23,247 nucleotides of DNA from a virus. Below are positions 1 to 5,795 of the stretch, in pieces; position 1 is the stretch's first letter; every line of letters starts with the position of its first letter. The notes under the pieces were generated by a model. It was given only the letters and a program-made list of their open reading frames with translations. It was not told where the DNA came from and ran no database searches. A program made the translations under genes and the position numbers. The stretch spans positions 1 through 23,247 of IMG/VR virus record IMGVR_UViG_3300027825_000014; one strand, written 5' to 3'.

Positions 1-187
1 ATCTGAGATTCCCTGGCAACGGGGACTTAAAACCTGCGTTAACGCCAGGGCTTGTTTCGGATCGCTTCCGATCCCGGTTAACGGCCAGTGCCAGCCGCCG
101 CCAGCAGGAAAGAACAGGATTGGAAACGGAAAAGCAAAAGAAATCGCGCAAGACCTGAATAGTGACAGCTACTTAATCAAGGCATGA
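1..187 (+). CDS. C-terminal end of an unknown phage gene (partial)
   Basis: The second reading frame is open from the left edge (first full codon at base 2) to a TGA at 185-187, giving 61 residues that end in DLNSDSYLIKA. The stop overlaps the next start as ATGA, the usual sign of two translationally coupled neighbours, and this is the main reason to accept it as coding. The visible part has a Pro/Gly/Cys-containing stretch followed by a Lys-rich segment and has no recognisable domain. Two short inverted repeats lie inside it (11-17 with 44-50, and 59-64 with 69-74). Since the region reads as coding, I do not treat them as a terminator. Function unknown; by position it is probably a virion or baseplate gene in the same operon as the spike. 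Confidence 0.6.
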   Translation, partial: SEIPWQRGLKTCVNARACFGSLPIPVNGQCQPPPAGKNRIGNGKAKEIAQDLNSDSYLIKA

Positions 188-1224
188 ATCTAACGGGTCT
201 ATACCTCGGTCGAGTTGAAAAAGTCGGTGATTCGGAACGGCTGGGCCGCATCAAAGTGCGCGTTCCCTCGGTTTACGGCATCCAGGGCAGTGTTGTGGGA
301 GCCATCCCGGTGGACGACCTGCCGTGGGCCTTGCCAATGGGCCTGCCTGCGGGCGGCTCGAACGACTCCGGGGGTTTCTCCATGCTCCCGGCTATCGGCG
401 ATCAGGTCGCCGTTCAATTCCTGGACGGCGAGCCGGAGAAGCCGGTCTGGCAGTGGCTCGCGCAGACCCAGGGCCAGGCCAAGACGCTGCAACTTCACCA
501 ATACCAGGCGACCGCCCAGGGCGATGCAGGCAGCCCCGCCAGGGCCATCCTAACGCGCTACGGGCACAGCCTGGAAATCAGACCGGAGAGTGTGAGCCTG
601 ACAACCTCCGAGGGCCAGCAAGTGCTTCTGCAAACCAGCAAGCTCGGCGGGGCGGCGGTGCTGCAAACGCCCAAGGGCCAGGGCATCACCGTCAACGACG
701 TGACCGAGCTTATCCGCATCCAAGCCCTGAACGTGGCCCTGCTTTCCGCCGCCAAGGTCATTCTGAACGCCCCCACCAGCACCCTATTAAAAACGGAGCG
801 CCTGACCATCATGGCCGGAACCTCGCTGATCACCGTCCAGGGCAATACGGTCCTGTTCAGCACCAATTCCGGCGCTTCGCTACTCATTGATGACGACGGC
901 AATATCGCTATCAGTTCGGCGGGCGGAGCTTCTCTCTCCATTGAGAATGACAAGGTCCAACTGGGCGAACCGTTCGGAAACGGCCTGGTCATTGAAAACG
1001 GCAAGATTTCAATCAACGGCCAGCAAATGGTAATCAACACCGAAGCCTTCGCCGTGGGCACCGCAGCCGGTTACTCTGTATTGCTCCTGACGCCTCAGAT
1101 GCTGGCGTGGCTTGTCGGCCACACGCACACCAACGGCAACCACGGTTCGCCCACTGGGCCGCCCATTGTGACCGATCCCCTCTTTCCAACAGACAGCGCG
1201 TCTAAAACCATGCAAACGACTTGA
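184..1224 (+). CDS. Baseplate spike protein, gp5/VgrG/gpV type
   Basis: 346 residues. The N-terminal ~100 residues (LYLGRVEKV, LGRIKVRVP, then LPAIGDQVAVQFLDG and PVWQW) have the pattern of the OB-fold domain of phage baseplate spike proteins (T4 gp5, P2 gpV, VgrG). From about residue 125 to 290 there are short repeating beta-strand units (QGITVNDV, LITVQGN, SLSIENDKVQLG), as expected for the trimeric beta-helix that forms the needle. Near the C-terminus HTHTNGNHG (H313, H315) followed by PTGPP resembles the HxH iron-binding tip of gpV-type spikes. No lysozyme domain is present, unlike T4 gp5. The protein would sit at the tip of the tail and pierce the outer membrane. The ATG overlaps the upstream stop. 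The family is well supported; the metal site is inferred from the motif. Confidence 0.82.
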   Translation: MNLTGLYLGRVEKVGDSERLGRIKVRVPSVYGIQGSVVGAIPVDDLPWALPMGLPAGGSNDSGGFSMLPAIGDQVAVQFLDGEPEKPVWQWLAQTQGQAKTLQLHQYQATAQGDAGSPARAILTRYGHSLEIRPESVSLTTSEGQQVLLQTSKLGGAAVLQTPKGQGITVNDVTELIRIQALNVALLSAAKVILNAPTSTLLKTERLTIMAGTSLITVQGNTVLFSTNSGASLLIDDDGNIAISSAGGASLSIENDKVQLGEPFGNGLVIENGKISINGQQMVINTEAFAVGTAAGYSVLLLTPQMLAWLVGHTHTNGNHGSPTGPPIVTDPLFPTDSASKTMQTT

Positions 1225-1227
1225 CCT

Positions 1228-1926
1228 ATGGCCACAACTTCCAACAGCGGTGGCCTGACGCTTTCGCAAACCACGACCACGACCACCAGCCAGGGCAGCA
1301 GCCTGTTGGACATCAACCACGCCAAGTTCAATTACACCGTGGTTGTCCAGGTGCCGGTGCCGTTCCTGAAACTCAACATCAACCCAAAAATGCTGGGCAA
1401 CTTCGTGCTGGCCCAGCTTTCGGTGCTCGGTGTCCCCCAGGCCATCACCTGGCTCCTAGGCAATGCAGCATCGCTCTTCAACGCGATCGTCGAAGACGCC
1501 CAAGACCTCATCCGGGCGGTCCCGGAGGCTACAGTGACTATCCAGGTCAGGATCGGCACCATCCCGGTCATCAACGTAGTGCTTGTGGCCCAGAACGTGC
1601 CCACTAAAATCGTGCCGCCGAGTTTCAAGCTGGGGCTACCCAACCTGGCCGTGGACTTGAACTTTGCGCCGCCGAATCTCTTGGGCACCAGCGGGGGCAA
1701 CATCAGCACCATCCTACGCGTTCCGATTCCGGTGCCTATCATCCAGCCAACGAAGCTCTTGGGCATCAGCGGGGGCAACATCAGCGCCACTACGGGGGCG
1801 ACCCCGCAGCAGTCCAGCAGTCCAGGAACCGCTGGGTCAGCCAGCGTGGCCGTCGCCGGACAGCCCGCAACCGCTACGGTTCTCCCCGGTGCCATCGTCA
1901 CGCCCATCGTCATGCCGCACATCTAA
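1228..1926 (+). CDS. Unknown low-complexity protein next to the spike
   Basis: 232 residues, starting three bases after the spike stop, so almost certainly co-translated with it. It opens with a Thr/Ser-rich segment containing a run of six Thr, continues with a hydrophobic Val/Ile/Pro-rich body, and ends in a Ser/Ala/Thr/Val-rich tail finishing VMPHI. A ten-residue unit LLG(T/I)SGGNIS occurs twice, 26 residues apart, with the DNA almost identical (see repeat). There is no clear transmembrane helix; the hydrophobic stretches are broken by Pro and look like beta strands. I do not recognise the family. By position it could be a spike or baseplate accessory protein, but that rests on neighbourhood only. 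Confidence 0.72.
   Translation: MATTSNSGGLTLSQTTTTTTSQGSSLLDINHAKFNYTVVVQVPVPFLKLNINPKMLGNFVLAQLSVLGVPQAITWLLGNAASLFNAIVEDAQDLIRAVPEATVTIQVRIGTIPVINVVLVAQNVPTKIVPPSFKLGLPNLAVDLNFAPPNLLGTSGGNISTILRVPIPVPIIQPTKLLGISGGNISATTGATPQQSSSPGTAGSASVAVAGQPATATVLPGAIVTPIVMPHI
1678..1785 (+). repeat. Two 30-bp near-identical direct repeats inside the 232-aa gene
   Basis: Bases 1678-1707 and 1756-1785 are the same 30 bases apart from one C/T difference that changes Thr to Ile. Both are in frame and encode LLG(T/I)SGGNIS. The copies are 78 bases (26 codons) apart. The conserved unit may be a structural repeat of the protein or a recent internal duplication. Confidence 0.85.
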
Positions 1927-1946
1927 AATCTGCTGTTCTTCCTGGC

Positions 1947-2765
1947 ATGAGCTTTCAAAGTCACGTAACCGACCGGCGACCGCGCCGTGAAAAATACAAG
2001 CAAGAAATCGCGCTGATTTCAGGTGGATGCGCCTGCCCCTCGGCCTTCCCTGGCGGCAAAATTACGGTCTATCCCTGGGACTCCACCATCGATGCGTGGC
2101 TCAGCGAATCGGCCACAAAAGTTTCTGGCCCAGAGCGCGAGATTTTGCTGTATCAGTTGATGGCCAAGGTCTGCAACCTGAATGGCTGCAAATTGGAGGA
2201 CTTTCTAATCGGCGACGTAAACACCGTGCTCTTGGTCGCCCGCTCGATCGCCAATCAGAACAAGATTCAATACGCCACTTCCTGCCCCAAATGCGGGCAG
2301 GAGGAATTGTCCGAAATCGCAGTCCCCGGCGAATTGAAGCCCATCGGCGCGAAGACCGCCGACTACAACGGCACCGACCTGGTTACCCTGGCCGAAAGCA
2401 AGGACAAGGTCAACGTGCGGCCCCTGCGCGTGCGCGACGAACTGGCGATTGCAGCCCGTTCCCCCGAAGACCGGGAACGCATCAACAGCCACATTGCCCA
2501 CGTCCTGGCCCCCATCGTTTCCGTCAACGACGGCCAGCCCGACCGCATTGAGGAATTGCTGGAGTGGTATCTAGCACTCTCGCCCCACGACGCCAAGCAG
2601 CTTGAAGACTTTATCGAAGCCTCTTCGCCCCACCTGAGCCAGGAAGTGCCTCACAAGTGCGACGAGTGTGGACACGGCTGGTTTCACCGGCTCGTGCTGG
2701 ACCAGGAGTTTTTTCGTTCGGGCCGCATGGGGGCGGCTCGAAAGCCGGTGGAGACAAATCTTTGA
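1947..2765 (+). CDS. gp26-like baseplate hub assembly protein with zinc-binding motif
   Basis: 272 residues. Two CxxC pairs, C113/C116 (CPKCGQE) and C238/C241 (CDECGH), are spaced to form one zinc site. Between them lies a charged, mostly helical segment (VRPLRVRDELAIAARSPEDR, then IEELLEWYLALSP). This layout matches my recollection of the T4 gp26-related baseplate family in contractile-tail phages, where the protein helps assemble the hub rather than being a simple structural part. Start: ATG 20 bases after the previous stop, with no strong Shine-Dalgarno. The C-terminus (DQEFFRSGRMGAARKP) runs into a region where another frame carries a plausible extension, so the protein may have a longer frameshifted form. 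The family call is moderate; the zinc motif is directly visible. Confidence 0.68.
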   Translation: MSFQSHVTDRRPRREKYKQEIALISGGCACPSAFPGGKITVYPWDSTIDAWLSESATKVSGPEREILLYQLMAKVCNLNGCKLEDFLIGDVNTVLLVARSIANQNKIQYATSCPKCGQEELSEIAVPGELKPIGAKTADYNGTDLVTLAESKDKVNVRPLRVRDELAIAARSPEDRERINSHIAHVLAPIVSVNDGQPDRIEELLEWYLALSPHDAKQLEDFIEASSPHLSQEVPHKCDECGHGWFHRLVLDQEFFRSGRMGAARKPVETNL

Positions 2766-2892
2766 CCTTTGCTGGGACGAAAGCAAAGGGTTCAGCGTGG
2801 ACCTCTGGAAAGTCCCCGACCACGTTCTCGACCTTTTCATCGAATGGCGCAACGAACGGGTCCGGGAAGAAAACGCTAAGCAGCATGGTTGA
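2668..2892 (+). CDS. Short overlapping ORF, possible frameshift extension of the gp26-like protein
   Basis: An open frame overlapping the end of the gp26-like gene by 98 bases, in the +1 (equivalently -2) frame. Read on its own it would need a GTG at 2668 with no evident Shine-Dalgarno and an N-terminus (MDTAGFTGSCWTR) that looks like out-of-frame translation. From about base 2737 it reads like a real helical protein: RLESRWRQIFDLCWDESKGF, then VDLWKVPDHVLDLFIEWRNE. The pattern of an aromatic/hydrophobic helix, GF, then a 'mPxxLxxF' helix and a charged tail resembles downstream partners of gp26-like or tail-chaperone proteins (T4 gene order is 26 then 51). It may be made only as a fusion through a slip near GGGGG at 2729-2733. 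Coding status is likely, mode of expression uncertain. Confidence 0.5.
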   Translation: MDTAGFTGSCWTRSFFVRAAWGRLESRWRQIFDLCWDESKGFSVDLWKVPDHVLDLFIEWRNERVREENAKQHG

Positions 2893-2893
2893 C

Positions 2894-3112
2894 CTAAGTC
2901 ATGCCAAGAAAGTGCGCAGCGGCCCGGCGCAGCCATACCTTAAGCTCCTGCGCGGTCATCGTGCGCTTGGCGTAATTACAGGCTTTGCAGCACGGCACGG
3001 TGTTCTTGGCCGTATAACCACGACTAGAATCGATACGGTCGATGCCGTTAAAGATGTAAGGAGTGCTAGATCGCCGCGCCCGGTAGCTTTTTAGAATACC
3101 ACAACTACGCAT
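2894..3112 (-). pseudogene. Truncated HNH homing-type endonuclease
   Basis: 72 codons from ATG 3112 to TAG 2894. Residues 20-50 (YIFNGIDRIDSSRGYTAKN, then TVPCCKACNYAK) are the C-terminal half of the phage HNH endonucleases whose signature is YNGIDRxDxxxGYxxxNxVPCCxxCNxAK. The family normally has an earlier CxxCG pair. Here only its second half survives at the very start (MRSCG), so the first zinc cysteine and everything before it are missing. The ORF is open further upstream, but that part is only the antisense of the flap endonuclease. It fills the whole gap between two plus-strand genes. Its ATG interlocks with the flap endonuclease ATG (CATG at 3110-3113). Most likely a decayed free-standing homing endonuclease; a small functional remnant cannot be excluded. 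Confidence 0.7.
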
Positions 3113-3989
3113 GGTGGATTTACTGATCGATGGAAATTCTTTATATGCTCGCTCCTGGTATGCAATCATGGCCAAGCCAGACGGCAGCCCCCAGGACGCC
3201 ATCCGGGCAACGCTTTGTACCGTCCTCTCGCTCCTGAACGTAAACAACGATCGGTTGGGCGACAAGGTGGACCGGCTGCTCTTTGGCTGGGACGGCGAAG
3301 AGAAGCGCGACAAAGGCCGCGCAGCGAAGCCGCCCGAATACCACCACACCCGGCAGACGCTCATCGATTATCTCACTTTCCTCTTTAACCCGACCCACAT
3401 CTCCGTGCGGCATTTCGAGGCCGACGACGTAGTTGCGACCGCCTCCCGGCAGAGCGACGCCGATGCCATCTACGTGGCTTCTGGTGACAAAGACCTCCAG
3501 CAGTTGGCCGCGATAAATGTCCACTACTACTGCCTGAACAAGAAGTGCATCTTGTCGCTCCGGGCCATCCGCGACCGCTGGGGCATCAAAGACCCAAAAC
3601 AAGTCGCCATTGCCCTGGCCATCATCGGCGACAAGGTGGATGGCATCCAGGGCATTCGAGGCTGGGGGCCGAAAACCACGCGCAAGCTCTTTGAAGCCGT
3701 GCCGAACAACGCGAACCTGAACGAAGCCTTCCTGGCCATCGAAGCCCAAATACCGGCCCGGCTACGCGAGAGGTTCTACGCCGACCTGGACCTCACCCTC
3801 CTCAACAATGCGGTGCCCGGCGTTCCGCCCGCCGCGCCCATCCAGATGCCGCCCATCAAGAGCGTGCTGGAACTGCAACTGCCGCAGTTCATGGAGTATT
3901 ACCGCCCGGTGTTTCGGCTCTATCACGGGCGCACGGATGCCCAGGGGGACGAGGAAGACGTGCCTACCAGCACTGAGCGTGAGTATTAA
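3111..3989 (+). CDS. 5'-3' exonuclease / flap endonuclease (FEN, T5 D15 type)
   Basis: 292 residues with the full set of FEN motifs: LLIDGNS (D7), LFGWDG (D61), FEADDVVA (E103, D105, D106), ASGDKDLQQL (D126, D128) and IIGDKVDGIQGIRGWGPKT (D174, D177 and the helix-3-turn-helix that grips DNA). These residues bind the two metal ions that cut 5' flaps and remove RNA primers. The size matches phage FENs such as T5 D15 and the exonuclease domain of DNA polymerase I. The protein acts in phage replication and repair, so its place among virion genes is unusual. The start is the first ATG before VDLLIDG; no good Shine-Dalgarno is seen. Its TAA (3987-3989) interlocks with the stop of the converging small gene. 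Confidence 0.92.
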   Translation: MVDLLIDGNSLYARSWYAIMAKPDGSPQDAIRATLCTVLSLLNVNNDRLGDKVDRLLFGWDGEEKRDKGRAAKPPEYHHTRQTLIDYLTFLFNPTHISVRHFEADDVVATASRQSDADAIYVASGDKDLQQLAAINVHYYCLNKKCILSLRAIRDRWGIKDPKQVAIALAIIGDKVDGIQGIRGWGPKTTRKLFEAVPNNANLNEAFLAIEAQIPARLRERFYADLDLTLLNNAVPGVPPAAPIQMPPIKSVLELQLPQFMEYYRPVFRLYHGRTDAQGDEEDVPTSTEREY

Positions 3990-4162
3990 CGGCCTCGCCC
4001 AACAGGGTCGCGCTCCAAGTCCCGGAACACGGCATGGAGGTCCTCAACGCTGACCCGCTCCTGCCTGTGACCGGAGGCCCGCACGAAATAATAGCGCGGC
4101 TGCCCGCGATACGCGGGTGCCAGAGCGTAGTAAATCTAGCCTTCGCGGCACTGAATCTTCAA
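3986..4162 (-). pseudogene. Small gene interrupted by an in-frame amber codon
   Basis: Below the 117-aa gene, a TTG at 4162-4160 overlaps that gene's stop as TTGA, a coupling arrangement. The frame reads LKIQCREG, then TAG (4138-4136), then 49 residues beginning IYYALAPAYRGQPRYYF and ending VFRDLERDPVGRGR before TAA at 3988-3986. The sequence on both sides of the amber codon looks protein-like, and the terminal stop interlocks with the stop of the flap endonuclease, as at another convergent pair in this window. After the amber there is no ATG; the first GTG is at 4084. At least five other genes here appear to end with TAG, so genome-wide TAG recoding is unlikely. A nonsense mutation, a sequencing error, suppression or restart remain possible. 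Function unknown. Confidence 0.5.
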
Positions 4163-4512
4163 AGGCCCAAGATGGGCAGAGCGCCTCCGGCCTGGCGATT
4201 CCAAAAGCGCGTAACGGAAAAATCGAGGAACGCACCGCCCGACGCATTGGCCAGCAACTGGACCTGCGGAAAGGTCGAATCCACTTGGAGACTGATGACC
4301 TCGTTGGGCATCAGCGTGTTGTAAAAATCACTCCCGGCAGTGCCAAGGTCCACCCAGGACGTGCCATTAAAAGTTTGGAAATCATAGGAAAGCACATTGA
4401 CCCCTGAATTTTTCAGGAAAATCTGAGCAGATACTGGGCCTTGCTGCAAAAGCGTAAACATGACGCTTTGCGTTTCACCCACAACTTGGCCGTCCACAGC
4501 ACTGATTATCAT
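4159..4512 (-). CDS. Small beta-rich probable virion protein
   Basis: 117 residues starting MIISAVDGQVVGETQ. It is made of alternating polar/hydrophobic strands (SVMFTLLQQGPVSAQIFLKN, DFQTFNGTSWVDLG, EVISLQVDSTFPQVQLLANA, LDFSVTRFW), with no Cys and few charges, which suggests an immunoglobulin-like or jelly-roll beta sandwich of the kind used in phage head decoration, tail or fibre proteins. It is the second-last gene of the leftward tail operon. Its layout parallels the 158-aa protein at 12397-12873 (see findings). No Shine-Dalgarno is visible before the ATG. Exact role unknown. Confidence 0.75.
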   Translation of the reverse strand: MIISAVDGQVVGETQSVMFTLLQQGPVSAQIFLKNSGVNVLSYDFQTFNGTSWVDLGTAGSDFYNTLMPNEVISLQVDSTFPQVQLLANASGGAFLDFSVTRFWNRQAGGALPILGL

Positions 4513-4649
4513 TTGACAGAATTGTTAATAGCTGCAAGTATGCAAACGTTATGTTAACAGACGCACAGCGCTCTACTGTACTTACTCAGCGCAGGACGGG
4601 AACACCGTGCAGCAATTCGTTTACAGAAACAAGTTGACGCTACGCTTAA
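4513..4649. other. Intergenic gap in the leftward tail operon
   Basis: This 137-base, AT-richer gap separates the 169-aa and 117-aa genes. I see no open frame of interest in it. A TTGACA at 4513-4518 on the plus strand has only a poor -10 match (AAGTAT) at 17 bases and points away from the small gene, so I do not call a promoter. Any promoter for the 117-aa gene would have to lie here on the minus strand, but I cannot place one with confidence. Confidence 0.4.
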
Positions 4650-5159
4650 TCAAAATCTGATCCGCCAGGTCAGTGTCGGCGCGAAGTCGGAAGTTTTGCT
4701 GATGCCCACCGTGCGCACCCTCCGGGCGATGAGCGTGTTGTTGCCGGAGAATAGGCCCATCTCCGTAATAAGGCTCCCGTTAGCATCGGCCAGGCCAAGC
4801 GTGAAGGCAACCCGCGCTACGAAAGCGGATAGAAAATCGATGGAATCGATGGGGCCGGTATAAGCACTGGACGCTAGAGCAACAGGAGCTTGCAAGGCAA
4901 CGTCAGTAGTCTTGGCCGGGCGCGTTCCTGTGCCAACACCAAAACTTGTGCAAACGAAATTTTGAATCGGAGCGCGAAACGCAAAGGCGTAACAGAGCAG
5001 TTGACGGCCCTGGTCCACGAAGAGGTTTGGGGCTGATTCAGCGCCCCGCTGAATCCATCCGTAGCGAATTGCTTTCTCCAGCGGCACGACTTTGCCCGAA
5101 GAGTCCACTACTCGTGTCAGGGTAACCAGCCCCAACGGTCTGTAAGGCTGTAAACGCAT
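4650..5159 (-). CDS. Phage virion-associated protein after the tail tube
   Basis: 169 residues. The C-terminal third (SLITEMGLFSGNNTLIARR, then ISKTSDFAPTLTWRIRF) follows a pattern I associate with many small phage tail or baseplate proteins: 'I.E.GLF....LLARR....I.KTsd..l.v.W.I.F'. The N-terminal half (GWIQRGAESAPNLFVDQGRQ, then FVCTSFGVGTGTRPAKTTD) also fits that group, where the conserved segment describes a numeric or geometric 'virion protein' fold of unknown detail. Its ATG overlaps the stop of the tail tube gene (ATGA at 5159), so it is translationally coupled to it and probably needed in tail assembly. Exact role unknown. Confidence 0.72.
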   Translation of the reverse strand: MRLQPYRPLGLVTLTRVVDSSGKVVPLEKAIRYGWIQRGAESAPNLFVDQGRQLLCYAFAFRAPIQNFVCTSFGVGTGTRPAKTTDVALQAPVALASSAYTGPIDSIDFLSAFVARVAFTLGLADANGSLITEMGLFSGNNTLIARRVRTVGISKTSDFAPTLTWRIRF

Positions 5160-5773
5160 CAGAGGGAAATGGTCAGAGCATCGATGTTAGCCGGATACCA
5201 ACGGTCACACTGGAGGCTGAACGACATCGTGACGTAGCCCGACGTGGTCGCGTCGGCGTCTATGAACTTCAAGCCGCTAATCCAGCAGCCTTCGAGGGTG
5301 TAAATGGCCCCGTCTTGCATCGTGTCTTCACCCGGCGTCGGCTGACCCACGATGTCGTTGATCTGCTTAAGCATGTTGGGCACGAGCCAGCGGACGTAAC
5401 CCATGCACTTGACCTGCGAGGTTAGACCCACGCCGCCCGTGAGCGGGTTCCTGATGAGGTAGAACCACTTTTCCAATAGTTCCGCCGTATGCTGGGCGAA
5501 AACGTAGCGCACCGGAATCTCGACCGGGCCTGTGGCCGCGTCGCCGCCGATGAGTTGGTTTGTCTGCTGCATGTATTTGATCGGCGTCGTATCCACCTTG
5601 CGATCGGGCCAAGGGAATTTCTCCACGGCAAATTCGACGTGCTCAGACCAGGGACCGACAGCAGAAACGATGGCAGCAGGCAGACTAAGAGTGACCTTGA
5701 ACAGGTCGACGCGCTGAAGATCGAGCTTCGAGATTTGGCTGCCGAAAGTGTTCTTATATTTCAATCTTGCCAT
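5159..5773 (-). CDS. Tail tube protein, T4 gp19 family
   Basis: 204 residues, encoded directly after the sheath gene, which is the standard sheath-tube order. The segment VEKFPWPDRKVDTTPIKYMQ, then IPVRYVFAQHTAELLEKWFY and CMGYVRWLVP, then YTLEGCWISGLKFIDADATTSGYVTMSFSLQCDRW matches the gp19-type tail tube fold: two beta sheets, a helix, and a late strand pair ending in a conserved aromatic. The protein stacks as hexameric rings around the tape measure to form the inner tube through which DNA passes. The start is the first ATG; the distance to the sheath stop is 22 bases. Confidence 0.86.
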   Translation of the reverse strand: MARLKYKNTFGSQISKLDLQRVDLFKVTLSLPAAIVSAVGPWSEHVEFAVEKFPWPDRKVDTTPIKYMQQTNQLIGGDAATGPVEIPVRYVFAQHTAELLEKWFYLIRNPLTGGVGLTSQVKCMGYVRWLVPNMLKQINDIVGQPTPGEDTMQDGAIYTLEGCWISGLKFIDADATTSGYVTMSFSLQCDRWYPANIDALTISL

Positions 5774-5795
5774 AACGTTAGGCGGTTACTCCGGG

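Noticed and set aside
1-90. tRNA-like string with CTTAAAA loop near the left edge
   Set aside because: The flanking bases do not form an anticodon stem, and no T-loop of TTCRA type follows; an open reading frame with an ATGA overlap explains the region better.
3113-3364. N-terminal extension of the HNH ORF
   Set aside because: The extra residues are the exact antisense of the flap endonuclease and show no HNH features; only the part after ATG 3112 is convincing.
4136-4138. TAG recoded as a sense codon throughout the genome
   Set aside because: At least five other genes in the window end naturally at TAG with neighbours placed directly after them.
4513-4541. Plus-strand promoter beginning with TTGACA
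   Set aside because: The -10 at correct spacing is poor (AAGTAT) and it points into a convergent gene with no plus-strand ORF.
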